Source: Glossina fuscipes (Eukaryota > Arthropoda > Insecta > Diptera > Glossinidae). Taken from it: 64,000 nucleotides of DNA. The stretch spans positions 32,735,457-32,799,456 of the forward strand of contig NW_023998414.1 in NCBI RefSeq assembly GCF_014805625.2, given 5' to 3'. The notes under the pieces were generated by a model. The model saw only the letters and a program-made list of their open reading frames with translations, was not told where the DNA came from and searched no databases. A program made the translations under genes and the position numbers. Below, one piece after another: positions 1 through 12,556 of this stretch. Positions within the stretch are counted from its first letter, which is position 1. Each line of letters begins with the position of its first letter.

Positions 1-400
1 TAGCCTTAAGAGCACATCGAATCATACTTTGATTATATTTCAGATTGCGTATGCTATACCCCTTCAGCGATCATGCTTATGTTAAAGCGACCACAGTACG
101 AGGAGGAGGAGTAATATAAATAAATAAATAAATATAGGAAATATAGAAACATTAGTTGGCCTGTGTAAAGAGATATCAACATCATGGGGATTACTTTTCT
201 AAGCAAAATAGAAATTATTATTAATAGTTTTTTTTGTTTTTATGGCCGCTCGCTCAGCGAATGCTTCCTAAACATTTAAAAGCGCGTTACTAATCAGTGC
301 AAAAGTAGTGAGACAAAAAACCTATTGAGCGAGGCCGCAGCCTGGGCGGCGTATAGTGAAAGTATAACGCTTACATACACAAACACACACACACACATCT
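1..400. other. Unannotated non-coding DNA, left edge
   Basis: No gene is recognised. It holds a short (AATA)n run near 115-133 and an (AC)n run near 376-396. The part from about 240 to 400 is richer in CpG than its surroundings (for example gccgctcgctcagcga and gaggccgcagcctgggcgg). That could mark an upstream regulatory or first-exon region, but no core-promoter arrangement could be supported. Confidence 0.4.
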
Positions 401-410
401 TCGCGTATAG

Positions 411-773
411 ATGTATATGACCACAGCATTATCTAGCATGGTCTATTCGCAAGAGGAATTGAATCCAGTTATCCAGTGTCGACTTAATAGCGGCGCTTGT
501 TATCTATTAGGCTGTGCGGCTTTGTATGCGTACCCGAATTGGGAAAAATCGCGTCAATGTTCGCGAATTGAAATTTCGAGTGCGATGATTTACTTTGGTC
601 GTACGTACAGTGAGTGGTCAGTCGGTAAAGGGATAATATTAGCCGTGTGCCCCAAACACGTCCACTACCCTGCAGTCACAAATTCCCTACGTGTTTCTCT
701 TCTCCGTCGCGGTGTTCGCCAAATTTATGTTAGAATGAGAGAGTGTCAAGACACACACCGCACAGATACGTAA
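411..773 (+). CDS. Hypothetical open frame, 120 aa, function unknown
   Basis: An ATG-started frame of 120 codons ends at a TAA. I do not recognise the product. It has no obvious signal peptide, no strong membrane segment and no low-complexity run, and it contains 7 cysteines and many basic residues. Its DNA is richer in CG dinucleotides than the surrounding AT-rich sequence, which is the main reason to list it. No TATA box, splice signals or homologue could be seen. The frame ends just inside a dispersed-repeat copy (768-902), so at least its last codons are probably not conserved coding sequence. It may be a chance frame or part of an unrecognised exon. A homology search and RNA evidence would decide. 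Confidence 0.15.
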   Translation: MYMTTALSSMVYSQEELNPVIQCRLNSGACYLLGCAALYAYPNWEKSRQCSRIEISSAMIYFGRTYSEWSVGKGIILAVCPKHVHYPAVTNSLRVSLLRRGVRQIYVRMRECQDTHRTDT

Positions 774-902
774 CATACACAAACGGCCAGACATGACTTA
801 ATCGATTCTCTTTATAGGGTCGCTTAAGCTTCCTTTTGACTGTTGCAAACATTGGAACGAAATGATTATACCTCCATCAGCATCGGTGATGGGTATATAA
901 AT
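768..902 (+). repeat. Dispersed hairpin-ended repeat, copy 1
   Basis: Forward copy of the family also seen at 12286, 20756, 30266, 37928, 40472, 42775, 43440 and 48380. In order it shows acggccagacatgactta and atcgattc, then tttatagggtcgc, gcttccttttgactg, tgttgcaaacatt, and a closing imperfect hairpin built from tatacctccatca and tgatgggtata (about 869-898). The tgttgcaaacatt...gatgggtata module matches the reverse complement of the copy at 37928. No open frame is conserved between copies, so this looks like a non-coding repeat or the end of a larger element. Its class is unknown to me. Confidence 0.6.
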
Positions 903-2649
903 CAAGATAACTAATACTAAATTTTCGTATTATTATTTATGCAAATTTTGGGTAACTGTCATAAAGAATTCAACAGATTTTTACATTCAATGCACAACAG
1001 ATGATGTTCCAAAATCCTTTGATATATCAATTTTTTAATTAAACTTCTGTTTCGATATTTTGACATTAATTTACATATCGTGTAGTTAGTTGCTTAGTCC
1101 GAAAATTATATACAAATCTTATTTCTTTTATACGATATCGGCTTCTTTCCTTTTAGGAACCAATCGGAACTGTATTATTTATAAAACAGTTACATATATC
1201 TTTCGTTATTGTGTGCCCTTGCTTTGAGACATATAGGTTCACGACTAGCACCAAAATTGACAGGTAAGGTTTTGATGCCTCGTGATGCTTGAAATTTCTT
1301 AAACTTTATGTTGCCTGGCAATCGATTCTTGCATGTAGGTTGGGTTTGAATAAGGGCTAAATCAGTTAAAGGACACGCACCTCCAGTACGACCTAAACTG
1401 AGCATATCATTGTTTTTTGCTCCACGAATATTCTACTAAAATGAAAGTGATCGGCCACGCCCATCGATATTTATTTTTTTCGTTTTTTTTTTCTTTGGTT
1501 TCCTGTTCACTGCTGTAAGGCATTCCTTTCTGAGGGTACACCGTGATATGATTTGTTATAAAATCGCTCACAGGGATCAGGATTAATTAATTATTTCCGG
1601 AATCAGAAAGTAATAACGCGGTATAGAATCACAAACGCATCTATTCATCTGTAAGATAAAAAAATCGTTCAGATTTGTTACGAATTTAAAGTTCACTTTC
1701 GAATATAAAAAGCAACATTTTTGCTTTAGTACAATCGACGGCAGAAATGTAAAAGTTTTGTATGAAATAAAATATCCGATACATGGGCGCGTCGGCCGCT
1801 TTCGTACTTCTAATAAATCTCAGAAATACTGAGACAAATTTTGATTTCAAAGCAAACTATTGAGAAAAAGTCGGTTATATATGAAGTCACACGATTTCCA
1901 GTTCGCCAAATAGCGTAATAAAAAAATTAATTAAGTATTCGTCAAAGTACTTATGTAATCTCATATGCATTAGAACAGGCTAAAGCGTCACATTAAACGC
2001 GATATTAGATTTATTAAATGATTACGGCGCGTGTTGTATAACGTGAATGATAAGTGCGTGTGGAGTGGCCCTAGTGGAAAAAATTGGAATTAACTAAGAC
2101 TCCTATGGCTTTTCAGTTGAGTTTATTTCATCTGCGTTTTAGGGGATTGTTTGCAAGTACTCGCAAAGCGAAGGCCGAAAGCGGTTGCCATAGACAAGAA
2201 ATGAAGACAAAAGTTGACGATGCTCCCTACATTCTCGATAAGTGTGAAGGAATGATCTTGAGGGGTTTATTTATTACACAGATTTTTAACTTGGCTGAAA
2301 CTTGACTCATAAATTTGAGAATCAACTACTGAATGGCGGTTCCTTGCTTACGGTATTTAAATGGAACTTAGCAAAATATGAGAATAAAGACGGGATCGTC
2401 GTATATATGGATATATTGGAAACCGAATAGATTAACGTTATTCGAAACAAGAGAAGAAGATCTAATTAATTTGTGTACCGAATAAGTTCGGGAAGATAGA
2501 GCCACGTGACTCTTACACATGTATTTACAAAGCTAGAGCTAATTTGCGTATTTATGATCTCGATTATCAATCGATATAACAAAGCCTATAAGAGTGAAGA
2601 AATTTTCGTTTGTGGGTCAATTGAATTCTGTAGGTATGGAAATGCAAAA
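903..2649. other. Unannotated non-coding DNA with one repeat-like motif
   Basis: AT-rich DNA with only short frames in all directions. On the minus strand, 1440-1480 reads as gatgggcgtggccgat, the same kind of 'ggcgtggcc' motif found in the repeat cluster at 42775-43700, so a decayed repeat fragment probably lies here. The rest gives no recognised feature. Confidence 0.35.
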
Positions 2650-2675
2650 CTTTCGTTGGCACACGCTAACGAAAG
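2650..2675. other. Short perfect-stem hairpin
   Basis: The arms ctttcgtt and aacgaaag pair exactly. The next bases add one G-T wobble and two G-C pairs, leaving a four-base acac loop: an 11-bp stem in 26 bases. No T-run follows directly and no known RNA family was recognised. It may be a chance inverted repeat or a small structured RNA element. Confidence 0.45.
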
Positions 2676-5600
2676 CCTATCGAAATGCCCAATGTCTCAG
2701 TAAGAGGCTTTGACTCTCAGTAATGCTTACACGAACTTCTTCGATGCTTTGCGTTGTGTTCGTCCTGTCACTTTAATTGATTCAATTGATTTTAAAGTTC
2801 ATGAGGTCTGATCACAATTTTGAAACTGTCTTGCGTGAATTTGAGGGCAACCTGTAAATATTTGCCGCCATATAGCACTAACTTTATAAAATTATGAAAT
2901 TTGCTTTTTATTTGTATACATAACATAAATAGGTGTTATAGTGATTTCGATCCTTGGATTGATTAATCGTACAGATAAGATAATCCAAAAAAAAAAAAAA
3001 AAAAAACAAATACTTATGCCAAGTTATGGATGCATTGAATACAGATAAACTTGGACTCGCCAAGGCATAGATAAGATAATTATTTTGTAGACAAACAGAA
3101 CGACTAAGTTAATCAATGTTCAGGCGGATAGTTAACATTGTGACACAATATACGTTTATTTAATATTTTGGCACTAAATGTTACTCTTGTCATTATATGG
3201 TGGCTATAATAACCTTGGCAAAATGTGACACCGTTTGCTGAAAAATTGGAATACATGCACAAGTTTATGAAAGAGAAAACAAAATATTATAAAAAAAAAG
3301 AAAAAAAAAAAAAAAAAAAAGGATAATTGCGGACACAATATTATTCAAATTACATATATAAGAACTATATATATGTGCGTGTTTTTATACACGTATAGCT
3401 AGAAAGCAGTGTAAGCAAATTCTAAAGTAAAAAATAAATTTTCTACAGACCTACTTCTATTGTAATATAGGTTACGTGAAGGAGTTATTGTTGCTTTCAT
3501 ACATTATTGTTATAATTTCTTTGCAAACTTTCCATTTCTCTTTCTTCGTCTTCGTTTCGAATGCGTGCATAAGTATTATACGAATATATTTGGATCATAT
3601 AAAATGAATATTACGGCCGGCCAAGCCAGGCAAATGAAAAGCAAGCATGACCAGATCATTTTGCAAAGTTATCATCGCTATCCTTAATATTGTGGCCATG
3701 TATGCATATATACATACATAAATACATACATACATACATACATGTCAAGTTATTGTGATAGGTAACCGAAATATGCGCACGATTCATTTCAATTTTTTTT
3801 TAATTATTTAGGGCTTCGCTTTCGCGATTAACTAGTAACCAGTAACAACTTTCGTTATTTTTTTCATTTTATTTATAACATTTTTATGCTGTTTTTCTTG
3901 TTCTTTGATTTTCTTCTGCGAATTAAATCAATTTCTTCGCATTTCATTTTACAGCCTCCGGTGTTACAGTTTACTACAGTACATAACTATTTCTCTTTCC
4001 CTCCCCCCCTATATACATTTTAATAGGTATTTATGTATAATAGTTTGCTTTTTCAGCCTTTCCTCGTTTATATAGTTATGGCCGCTGGGTGAATTTTGAT
4101 AGTCGACCCTTTGCGGTTGTATTTAAATCTAAAAAGTATTTACATTTTCTGTTTGCAGCTGGAAAACAACGGGTAAATAGAAAAAAATGAAAACAATGTT
4201 CAAGCTTAAGTAGAATGCGAAAATAAACACTGTGAACTTACTGACACAATTGCGAATTACGGGTATATTCTTTTCATCATATCATCCGTAATGGGTAATC
4301 AGTATCAGACAGCCTTAGAGACTCCGCAAGTATTTGTCTGTCCGTACGTCCAGTCTATCATTCAATCCACGCATATCAATGTTTGTCTTTCTTTTTTTCT
4401 TTTATATGGTCGCTCATCAAAAACATCTCGCCTATATACGGATAGAGTGGGGGAGAGGGAGAGGGAGAGGGAGGGGGAGAGATAATTTAACGTCTGTTAA
4501 TTTCCTTAAAGTTTCACTATTTAAGAAAAATAAAACAAAAGTTGAACAGATATTTTCTATTAGTCCAACGATATATTCCATTACTCTCACGCTAGCCAAC
4601 TAACACTATTCGCTCAATTATTTGAAAGAAAGAAAAAAATGGACAGGTATTACGAAGGTTAAGCTTTCGGCCGGTACTTGCAGGATATTTATAGGATGAG
4701 TCGTTTCTATTGCGAATTTTCGAATTCTGGAAAGTTTCTCGCATTCGTAAGCTATGCGTTCACTTACAAGATTCTCGCCACAACAGTGGCAGACTTGGAG
4801 GATCTATTGTTATGTTGCAATCACAAGATATGTTTGATTAAATTGTAAAAATCGATTTAAACTATAATCGAAAGTCAAAATAGATCAAACACAACAAAGT
4901 TCCAAAATTCAATTGATAATCTTTAGTAGACAAGTATTTCATAGACCTGCTTGAGCATCACTATGTCGACTAAGGAGATTTTAACCTGGCGAAGAGAAAT
5001 GCTTTGGAAATTTGCATTAAAATTTTTATTTTATGACGAGTAACCGATATTCGTTTTAACGCGCAGTTAACACTTTTTTGTTTTTATTATTGTTTTCTCC
5101 TAATAATTATAATTTTACATTCTTTGTTGACCCCTTGACGTATATTGTTCTTTAACTATTCTTCTCGTTTGTATAAATCTGAGATTGTCGCAATTTTACT
5201 TTTTAGTGCTTTTCTCTTTCTATGCTAATGAGGTTAATTGCTGGAATTATGAGAATAAAGTTTAGAACAAAAACAAAAACAAAAACAAAAAACAAAAGAA
5301 AATCATATTTATTATCCTTTGAATAAAAGAAAATGTGTTGGTTTTTAATAAAAATATTTTTGGTTTCTTTCTTTTCATTGCTCATCCACAGGTTTTTTCA
5401 TCAATGTTCCAAAGGTAAGTAAACTTAAAATATTTCATAGGCTTTTACACATTTAAGATGGCGGAAAATTTTACGCAATCTAACGTAAGATGGTGTAAAC
5501 AGCGTAAAAAAAAAATTTCTAAATACAGCTAAGTAAACGAACGTTTTATGGCGATTTTTCCATAATCTGCGTTCCGAACTTGCCTCGACTTGAGCGAAAG

Positions 5601-6032
5601 TAAAAGTGTTTCTTAGCAAGATATACCACTTTTGATCTATCTATCTATCTGTAGCCGTATGGCAAAACGTATTGTTTTCAATGTTGGGTAAATTGCTGAA
5701 CTGTCGCGAAACGATTCTCATTCATTCGACGATATTTGACAAGCAATAGTTAGCAATATTTTCGAATATATCTCTCCATAGAGGTGCTGAACGCAATAAG
5801 CTAAATTTGATTTGTCTGGACAGCACGTAAGGGAAAACAAAAAAGCCTTTTGCACGTCCAGTTTAATGCAGTTTTTTGGCTGGTAGTGTAATCCGAGCAT
5901 TGAGCTCTTGAAAATGCCTCAAACTTGAATTGTGTTGTTTTTCTAAACCGACATTTTTTCAAAAAAATTTTTCGCTTGTATGCTCTTTACTGGAAATTTT
6001 AAAAATTGCATTTTTTTTTTTTTTTTTTTTTT
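2676..6032. other. Unannotated AT-rich DNA with simple repeats
   Basis: No gene recognised. It contains long A-runs near 2987-3006 and 3299-3320, a (CATA)n run at about 3711-3743, a purine (GAGAGG)n tract at about 4449-4482, an (AAAAAC)n tract at about 5268-5292, a (TCTA)n run near 5637-5652 and a T-run at 6010-6032 directly before the SINE. The open frames here are made of these repeats or are short. Confidence 0.4.
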
Positions 6033-6199
6033 GATCGCCTGGATAGGCCGAGTAGAGTCTCGACTAGCAACTCAGTGGTCGTGGGTTCAAATATCAAGTG
6101 CGGTAGTGTTTTTAATAAAGCCAAAACCCTTAGACGCTAATGCTTTAAGACTTTGATCTTAGATTTTAATCTCTGGCTAAATTAATAATAATAATAATG
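6033..6199 (+). mobile_element. tRNA-derived SINE, copy 1 (best preserved)
   Basis: About 167 bp. The 5' part resembles a class II (Leu/Ser-like) tRNA: taggccgagtagagt sits where an internal A box is expected and gtgggttcaaatatc where the B box is expected (about 6081-6095), followed by aagtgcggtagtgtt. The 3' end reads tctctggctaaattaat and closes in a short (AAT)n tail. The copy at 28075 shares both the tRNA-like head and the tail with the same (AAT)n ending, while copies at 50036 and 53578 share only the B box and 'cggtagtg' portion. A tRNA head with an unrelated body and simple-repeat tail is the usual SINE layout transcribed by RNA polymerase III. No clear target-site duplication was identified; the element follows a T-run. 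Confidence 0.65.
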
Positions 6200-7448
6200 T
6201 TTTTAAAAATATACTTATGTCAGATAAAAGAAAATATATATATATTCACTGGAAATGTTTTCGTGTTCACAAGGTAGCAACGCTGCAATCAAATGTCTTT
6301 TGCTTCTAGATAATATGGAAAAAAATATTTTTCCTTAAAGTTTCGATCTTCTTCGCTAGAGATCGCGTGGGTATTATTATGTGAAACTATTGCGTTGTAT
6401 CGGCTGACTTTTAAACGTCTCCAATACACATTAATAGATCATTATGTGAACAAAAGTATGTGAATTTAGCTCCACTAAGACAAGCATCCGATGAATACAA
6501 GCTTTGGGATTGAAAAGCTTTCACTGCTTTTGACAAGAAAAAAAAAGTTTGGCATGAAATGTCGTTATCGCTTTCTATATCATTTCGAAATCATGTAAGG
6601 CGTTAAACCTGCGGTTATCTGTGACAGACGCAGCAAAACCAACCAAGAGAAGAGAATGAATAAAAATTTCCAGACATGTAAGAGCATTTTTATGGCCCTT
6701 GCGATGATTGCGGGCTAAGGGTGAAAATAACAAATAATAATAAATTTATTAATAATAACAAATTAATAATAAATTTATGGTAATAGAACAAAATATTGAC
6801 AAACAAAAGCATTTGCCTTGAAGAAATATGATTTTTCGAAACGAGAAGCAGCAGAGCTACAGAATCATATTCAAAATAACTTTCACTAGTGCAATATGAA
6901 GGATATTATCAATAACTTAATTTAAACATTTTCTATTAATAAAACAGTGTTTTTTTTTTTTCTTTTGTTCGACAATTGAACTTTTTTTCATTCAAATACG
7001 CGTCAATTGTGCATTGAATAATTATTTGTAAAATCCGCCACTTCATCAGATATGGGTTTGTAGATTACATCCAATTTGAAGCAGATGCGCTGCTTGGCGT
7101 AGAAGTCCTTGATTTAATATTGGTTTAGTGCGGATATTTCTTAATATTTTTAAATGTTCGCGTATTACTTACTCTTCCCCAATATTATTATTGGGGTACC
7201 GGACGTTCCATGAAGAAAACAAAGAAAAGCTGTCAAAAGCACATTGTTTTTTATGCTCCTCGCATAGTGTTGTTGGTCCCTCAATTAGGCTACGCAACTT
7301 CTTATATAGCCAAAGAAGAAATATGAACAACCGATGACGATAGTGTGAGCGTAGCACACATATTTTCATAACGACAATAATTATCTTAATAGATTTTAAA
7401 TTTCATAACACAAAACCTTACTAAAAGCATTTCATTAAGCTGTTTAAC

Positions 7449-7475
7449 ATATATATATATATATATATATATATA
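7449..7475. repeat. (TA)n microsatellite
   Basis: Uninterrupted alternating A and T, 27 bases. Confidence 0.9.
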
Positions 7476-8066
7476 AATGATTGATTATCGGAAAAGAGGG
7501 AAGAATTTAGATCGCGGTTTAATTGTCGTAATTGTCAGCGGGTGAAGTTTAATTTGCAAATTGAATGCTTGCATGCAACAAATATTAATTTTGTTTGTTG
7601 TCGTTGTTTTCTCTACTAAATAATAATCACTTTATGTATTTTGTTGTTAATTAAATCCTTAAATAAGGGAAATGGAATTTGAAATGAAAAAAGGTCGCTA
7701 CAAAGACAAGGCGGATTTGTGAAGGCGGCATACATTAGTAACTTTGTTGTTGTTTACATATTCCGAAGCTAATTGCATCTCTTGTCAAGGATGGTTAATC
7801 ATAAAGATCACTCATTTTGTGATAGTGCGGTTGATTGTAAGTGCACGGATGTGCGTTTAGAACAAAAAGCAAATTTTGCATGACATGACGTTTATTGTCT
7901 GCGAAACAATTAAGCCCGTTATATGCAGACATGCACACATCTCCAGATATTTATCAATACCAGCAGCAAGTAAGCGCAAATCATATCAACCACACAATTG
8001 TAAAAGAGCAGACAAACTATGCAAACAATTGTTACGTAGAAATGCCAAAAAGCATACATATATAGT

Positions 8067-8073
<7 letters not shown>

Positions 8074-8112
<39 letters not shown>
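8074..8112. repeat. (TA)n microsatellite
   Basis: Nearly 40 bases of alternating A and T. The poly-Tyr/Ile frame crossing it is only this repeat. Confidence 0.9.
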
Positions 8113-8115
<3 letters not shown>

Positions 8116-8233
8116 AATATATTTACTTAATCATCTACAAGTCTACGGACACTTGACTTCGAACAAGTAGTTTACAATTCATTCATGACTAGATCCTGTA
8201 TAGTTAACCAGTTTTCTAACATGTATTCATATC

Positions 8234-8288
8234 CATTCATTTATTCATTCATTCATTCATTCATTCATTCATTCATTTATTTATTCAT
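8234..8288. repeat. (ATTC)n tetranucleotide microsatellite
   Basis: About ten ATTC/TTCA units with a few ATTT variants at both ends. Confidence 0.9.
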
Positions 8289-10610
8289 ATACTTATGGCA
8301 CATGTACGTTTGTGCAGAGCTTTTCGAATTAAGCACATATTTGTCATTTCTAATATGAGTGCAGTATACAGCAAATTGTCAAAGTGCGTTAGATACGCTA
8401 TTATAAAGTGATGTGAACGTGTGATATACACTTAATTATTTACTGTATTTGACATCAATTATGCACATTTTATGCTTTAGAAACTTACCATACCATCATG
8501 ACTATATATCAACTTTGTCATTGTGCTTGCAACGTCTTACGATATTGCATCGATTAGCGCGTAACGCGCACATGGCTATCCATGTATATCTAATGAATCT
8601 GAAAGTTTTTCGCCCCTTAACCCGTTCTTATGGCGGATCGGGTGCTGGACCTTTTTAGAATTTTTTTCTTTTTTTTTTTTTTCTCTAAGTAGCTTACCAT
8701 TTTTCTTATCTTTTGCCGACAAAACGGTACCTGGAGTACATTTTGTGAGTATCGCCACAAGGAAGTGGATATCCGATGCTAATGCCAATGAGAAATAGAA
8801 ATAATCTCCGGCAGGCAGAGTAGATGAAGAATACATTTCAATTCGGTGTTCGGATCGACGCGTGAAAATATCGTAAACATGAAAAATCACGATAAACCAT
8901 TTCTCGACTCAATTGCAGCAGTTTTTGTTGATAGCATTCCCTTGTAATGGTCCCGATTGATTAGAGCAACGCATAGGCGCAATAAATTTAGTCAAGTGTT
9001 GGGATTTTTTTTTTTTTTTTCATTTTTGAAGATGATGAGGAAGCTAGCTATCGATTATGATACAAATTTCATGTAGATTGCAATTATCAAATTAGGAAAA
9101 CATATTCACTCATGTTTGATTAATGGACCGCACTTTTGCATGTTTTTTTTCCCCCTCTCTCTCGCTCACTCAAATAACATTCTATAGCTAATTGTAGATG
9201 AATTCGTCGATTTGAAAAAGAAAATTTAGTGCATTGCTCTGTCAGTGGCTTTCTCGTTGCTCCCTTAAAAATTATAATTAAGTTATTGGGGCGCGCATTA
9301 TTAGCCAACGACTTTAAATGTTCGTTTATTTCACATTTTACTTATGATAGTTAGATAGAATGTTACTGAGGAAAGTTTCATAATTCCGTTCATTGTTAGG
9401 TCAGTTTGGAAAGTTTCCCATTTTTATAATTTACACACTTTCACTATAAAACCTTTGATTAATTTGACTGCTTATACAAATTAGTCATCACTTACCGCTC
9501 GACCTGAAGTTAGCAATAATGTGTGAAAGGAGTCTGCTATTAATTCTTGCGAAATTCGGTGTGAAAAAAAGTTGACCTGTAAGAGATAGGTTAGGTTAGG
9601 CAAAAAAAAAAAAAAAAAAATTAAACTTAAGAGAAGAATATTTGAAATTTAATAATCATTCAAGCGGAAAGTCATTGTAAAGTGTGGAAAGCTATAGCTA
9701 TAAAGATGTCAAGCCGTCAAGATGTCAAGATGTCAAGAAGTTTCGAAATAATGAGAAAATCTCGTTTCTTAAATTATGAAAAAATGGGCAACAATCGAAT
9801 AGACGATCGAAGGGAATTATCATCATTTGCAAAAGAGACGAAGCATATATAGAGTGTATCCCGAACCGTAATCTAATTAATATGAAATTGTGATATCGCT
9901 GAAGTTTACAATGCATCAGTTAAGTCATCGCTAATGGAAAGTTTATTATGATTTATTGGGTATCGAGTGTCAAGGTGAAGAAATTTTGTTCTATAATAAT
10001 TGTTGATTGATGCTTTATGCTATATGAGAACAGTTTGCAACGGGGGTGAAAGAGATAAATTTAGCTCAGTTGCCGGAAGATAAAATATTCGTAATACAAG
10101 AAAGAGAGTAAGTAGTCGGGCATTTCTTATGTATTTTAAAGTGAGTCTGCATTTACTATAAATTTGTTTCTTGTCCTTTGTTCAACGTCGCATCTCTATA
10201 GCGATAATTTCAGCACAAAATGTTGAGGTGCAGATGTTGAAAGTAAGAATCCTTTTTAGAGAGATTAATGAAGGTAAATTTGCAATCTTTAAAGTTGAGT
10301 TGTTTTTCATTACATTTCGATGGGAAGATGAAAATTGATTCCATTTAAACCTATAGTTATTTTTGCTTAAATTTTTATACTTTTACTTTACTTGTTTTTA
10401 TTTTCTGTTTTTGGTTAAAAATTGCTAAAGAATTTTTCTTAAATTTTTTGCTTTTTCGATTTTTTTTTTTTTTTTGCTTACAAAACGGAGTTAGTCTCTC
10501 ACCTAAATGACTTCACATAAGTACACGACAAAGGAGGCAGAAATGTGATAGTGAAAAAGTAAAATAATGAAAATTATTTTAACAAATATTTTTATATGCC
10601 TCTGAAAATG

Positions 10611-11660
10611 TACGAGGTGTGCTTACACAAAAAGGTGACTTTTTCTCAATAACTAATATTTACTTAGTCATCAGTGTCTACTTTGTTTCCTTTAAAGTTA
10701 TCTCCTTTGAGTCAGCGTTTTTGCCAATCGTCGCGGCTCTTTCGATAACCGATTTTTCGTACAGCCCTGAGTTCTTCCAGCGAAGCGGTCTTTATGCTTT
10801 TAATCTGTCTTTCAAAGTTCTTTCAGTTTTGAAAACAGAAAAAGTCGTAGCGGGCCAAGTCGGGAGAATTTTGGATAAAAAATTACGAACAATATCCATG
10901 ATTTGTTGTTTCACAATTCCACCCATTCCGCAATACCATAAGCGAACCGATATAACGACATCTTCAGTAACTCCTCTAATAGCGGCGCTTAACGTGCTGG
11001 GGGGCGTCCATGACGGACAACGTGATTAAGTTCTTCTCGACCTTCAGATGGCCGTCGCCAGACGAGTTATAAGCGATGACTATGACGCCGCCCAAAGAGT
11101 AGAAAAATGCCTGTCGAACAGTTTCCTACTATCGCTAAGGCCCCAAACGAGAAAAAGAATGTGATCCCATTTACTCCAGCTTGGCCAAGCGTCGAGTCTT
11201 ACCTATCATCTCATGGTTTAATTGCCCCACGAAACTTCATGGTAATCACAGCCAGCACGAAGGACTTTATTTAGCAATCGGGCAAGAGGACATTCATCCC
11301 AGTAGTCGAATAAGAAGTGCATCGTTATATCAGCAGCAATCCTACTTTCAGCAAAATTCACTTCCGTGGATACCTTCGATTTCATGACTTGTCGTCCTTT
11401 CATCTTATGCTATGCTATACATCTATGGACGTTATTTTAGTGTAGGCAGTTGGAGCCACGCTTGCTAACGGACCGTTTACACATATTTTCGAAAGCTATC
11501 TAAGAGACCCAATACGTCCGCCACAAATGATTTGAGTTGGACCCACTTTTATTGTGTTCAATTTACAGATCGTGAGACGTTTTGATGACATACACCCCAT
11601 AATATGGAATGCTAGTGAAAATGGCTTACATCGAACCACTGTTTCTAGCACTTCTCGTAT
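10611..11660 (-). mobile_element. Decayed mariner-like transposon, reverse orientation
   Basis: Conceptual translation of the minus strand in shifting frames gives recognisable pieces of a Tc1/mariner transposase of the insect 'SETMAR-like' kind. They are GREELNHVVRHGRPPA at about 10994-11043 (the GRE-V...GRPP linker after the DNA-binding domain), then AAIRGVTEDVVISVRLW, then near the C-terminus SPDLARYDFF and SLEELRAVRKIGYRKS (about 10690-10880). The central part with the first two catalytic aspartates is missing and several frameshifts and stops are present, so it is dead. The left end at 10611 begins tacgaggtgtgcttac. A possible partner agcacttctcgta ends at 11659, matching 11 of 13 bases, and both ends are flanked by TA. 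The right boundary is therefore tentative. The middle part at 11200-11400 is not recognised. Confidence 0.6.
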
Positions 11661-12285
11661 AAAGCTCGATGTTAAAAATTCGTTATATGAATAATTGTAG
11701 AGTTGTGTGTAACTTATTTTAAAGTGGCCCGTGGCCCGTGGCCCATCATAGGGTTTTTTCTCCTTTTATTCCGTGAAAAAGAAGAATTTTTAATATTTAA
11801 TTGAATTTGATTTTTTTCTGTTTCCTTCTACTGCGCAATATACTGCACACACACACAAATGTTTCCCGTTTCCACTCCATTAATTATTTCTAATTTTATA
11901 TCTAATTAAGTTAATGCTATTTGTGTCTGCATTTTCCTTTACTTGTAAATGAAAAAAAAAAAAAAAAAAAAACAAAAAACTCGCAAAACCAGGAAAAAAG
12001 TGAAACGTAAAAACTATTCCGGTTTCATTACATCCTGTTTGCTTATTATGATATATGTGAATTCGTGCACCATGTGCGTAAATGCATACATAATACATTA
12101 AATATTTCACAAGTCACGAATATACTTACACATACATACCATGAATTGGTCGTGAAATAAATTTTAAAAAAAAGAAGAAAATTCGTTTACTTTTAATGCG
12201 AATCTTAGGGAAAAGTACATTTAGTATAGAAGAACATTACTTCGTCTAATGCAGTTATTCTTAGAACGATTTTTCAAGATAGATT
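11661..12285. other. Unannotated DNA
   Basis: No gene recognised. It contains a heptamer tandem gtggccc x3 at 11724-11744 and an A-run near 11950-11970. Confidence 0.4.
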
Positions 12286-12556
12286 GGTATGGGATGTGGT
12301 CGAGAAAGTGATCCGATCTGAGAACCATTTTCGATAGCATTCGTTCTTAGATTAAAACATGCCGGCGTACAAAAATCATTTATATCAAAATATCTCAAAA
12401 ATTGTGATATGTCGGATGAACTTATGATTATAGACGTGAACAGGTGAACAGACAGAGAGACAAGCTTGAATCGTTATAATAATAAGAAACTGAGTTGACA
12501 TCAAATCGTTTTGTGTGTTCCTGTTCATCCGCATAAACTTAATGTACCGTTATAGC
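12286..12556 (+). repeat. Dispersed repeat, copy 2 (long form)
   Basis: Forward copy. It shares ggtatgggatgtggtcgag and gcattcgtt with the reverse-strand copy at 30266-30505, then tatctcaaaaatt, a gaacagacagagagacaagc segment (compare ggacggacaagc at 48380), and the right boundary cataaacttaatgtacc. Equivalent ends are aacttaatataccc at 48580 and ctaaatacaccc in the copy at 30266. Length about 270 bp, no coding potential. Confidence 0.55.

Larger units (their letters stand above)
6200..10610. other. Unannotated DNA with microsatellites
   Basis: No gene recognised in about 4.4 kb. Notable pieces are a 20-base hairpin ccccaata/tattgggg at 7177-7196, (TA)n at 7449-7475, (TA)n at 8074-8112, (ATTC)n at 8234-8288, three TTAGG-like units near 9586-9600, an octamer tandem (aagatgtc, four units, one variant) at 9703-9737, and long T-runs near 9007-9020 and 10461-10475. 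The frames seen are short and match no family I know. Confidence 0.4.

Noticed and set aside
6033..6110. A functional tRNA gene
   Set aside because: Acceptor and anticodon stems cannot be paired properly and the same head recurs at other loci with a common non-tRNA body, so a SINE explains it better.
9586..9600. Three TTAGG-like units, the insect telomere motif
   Set aside because: Too few units, internal position, and higher flies generally lack this telomere repeat.
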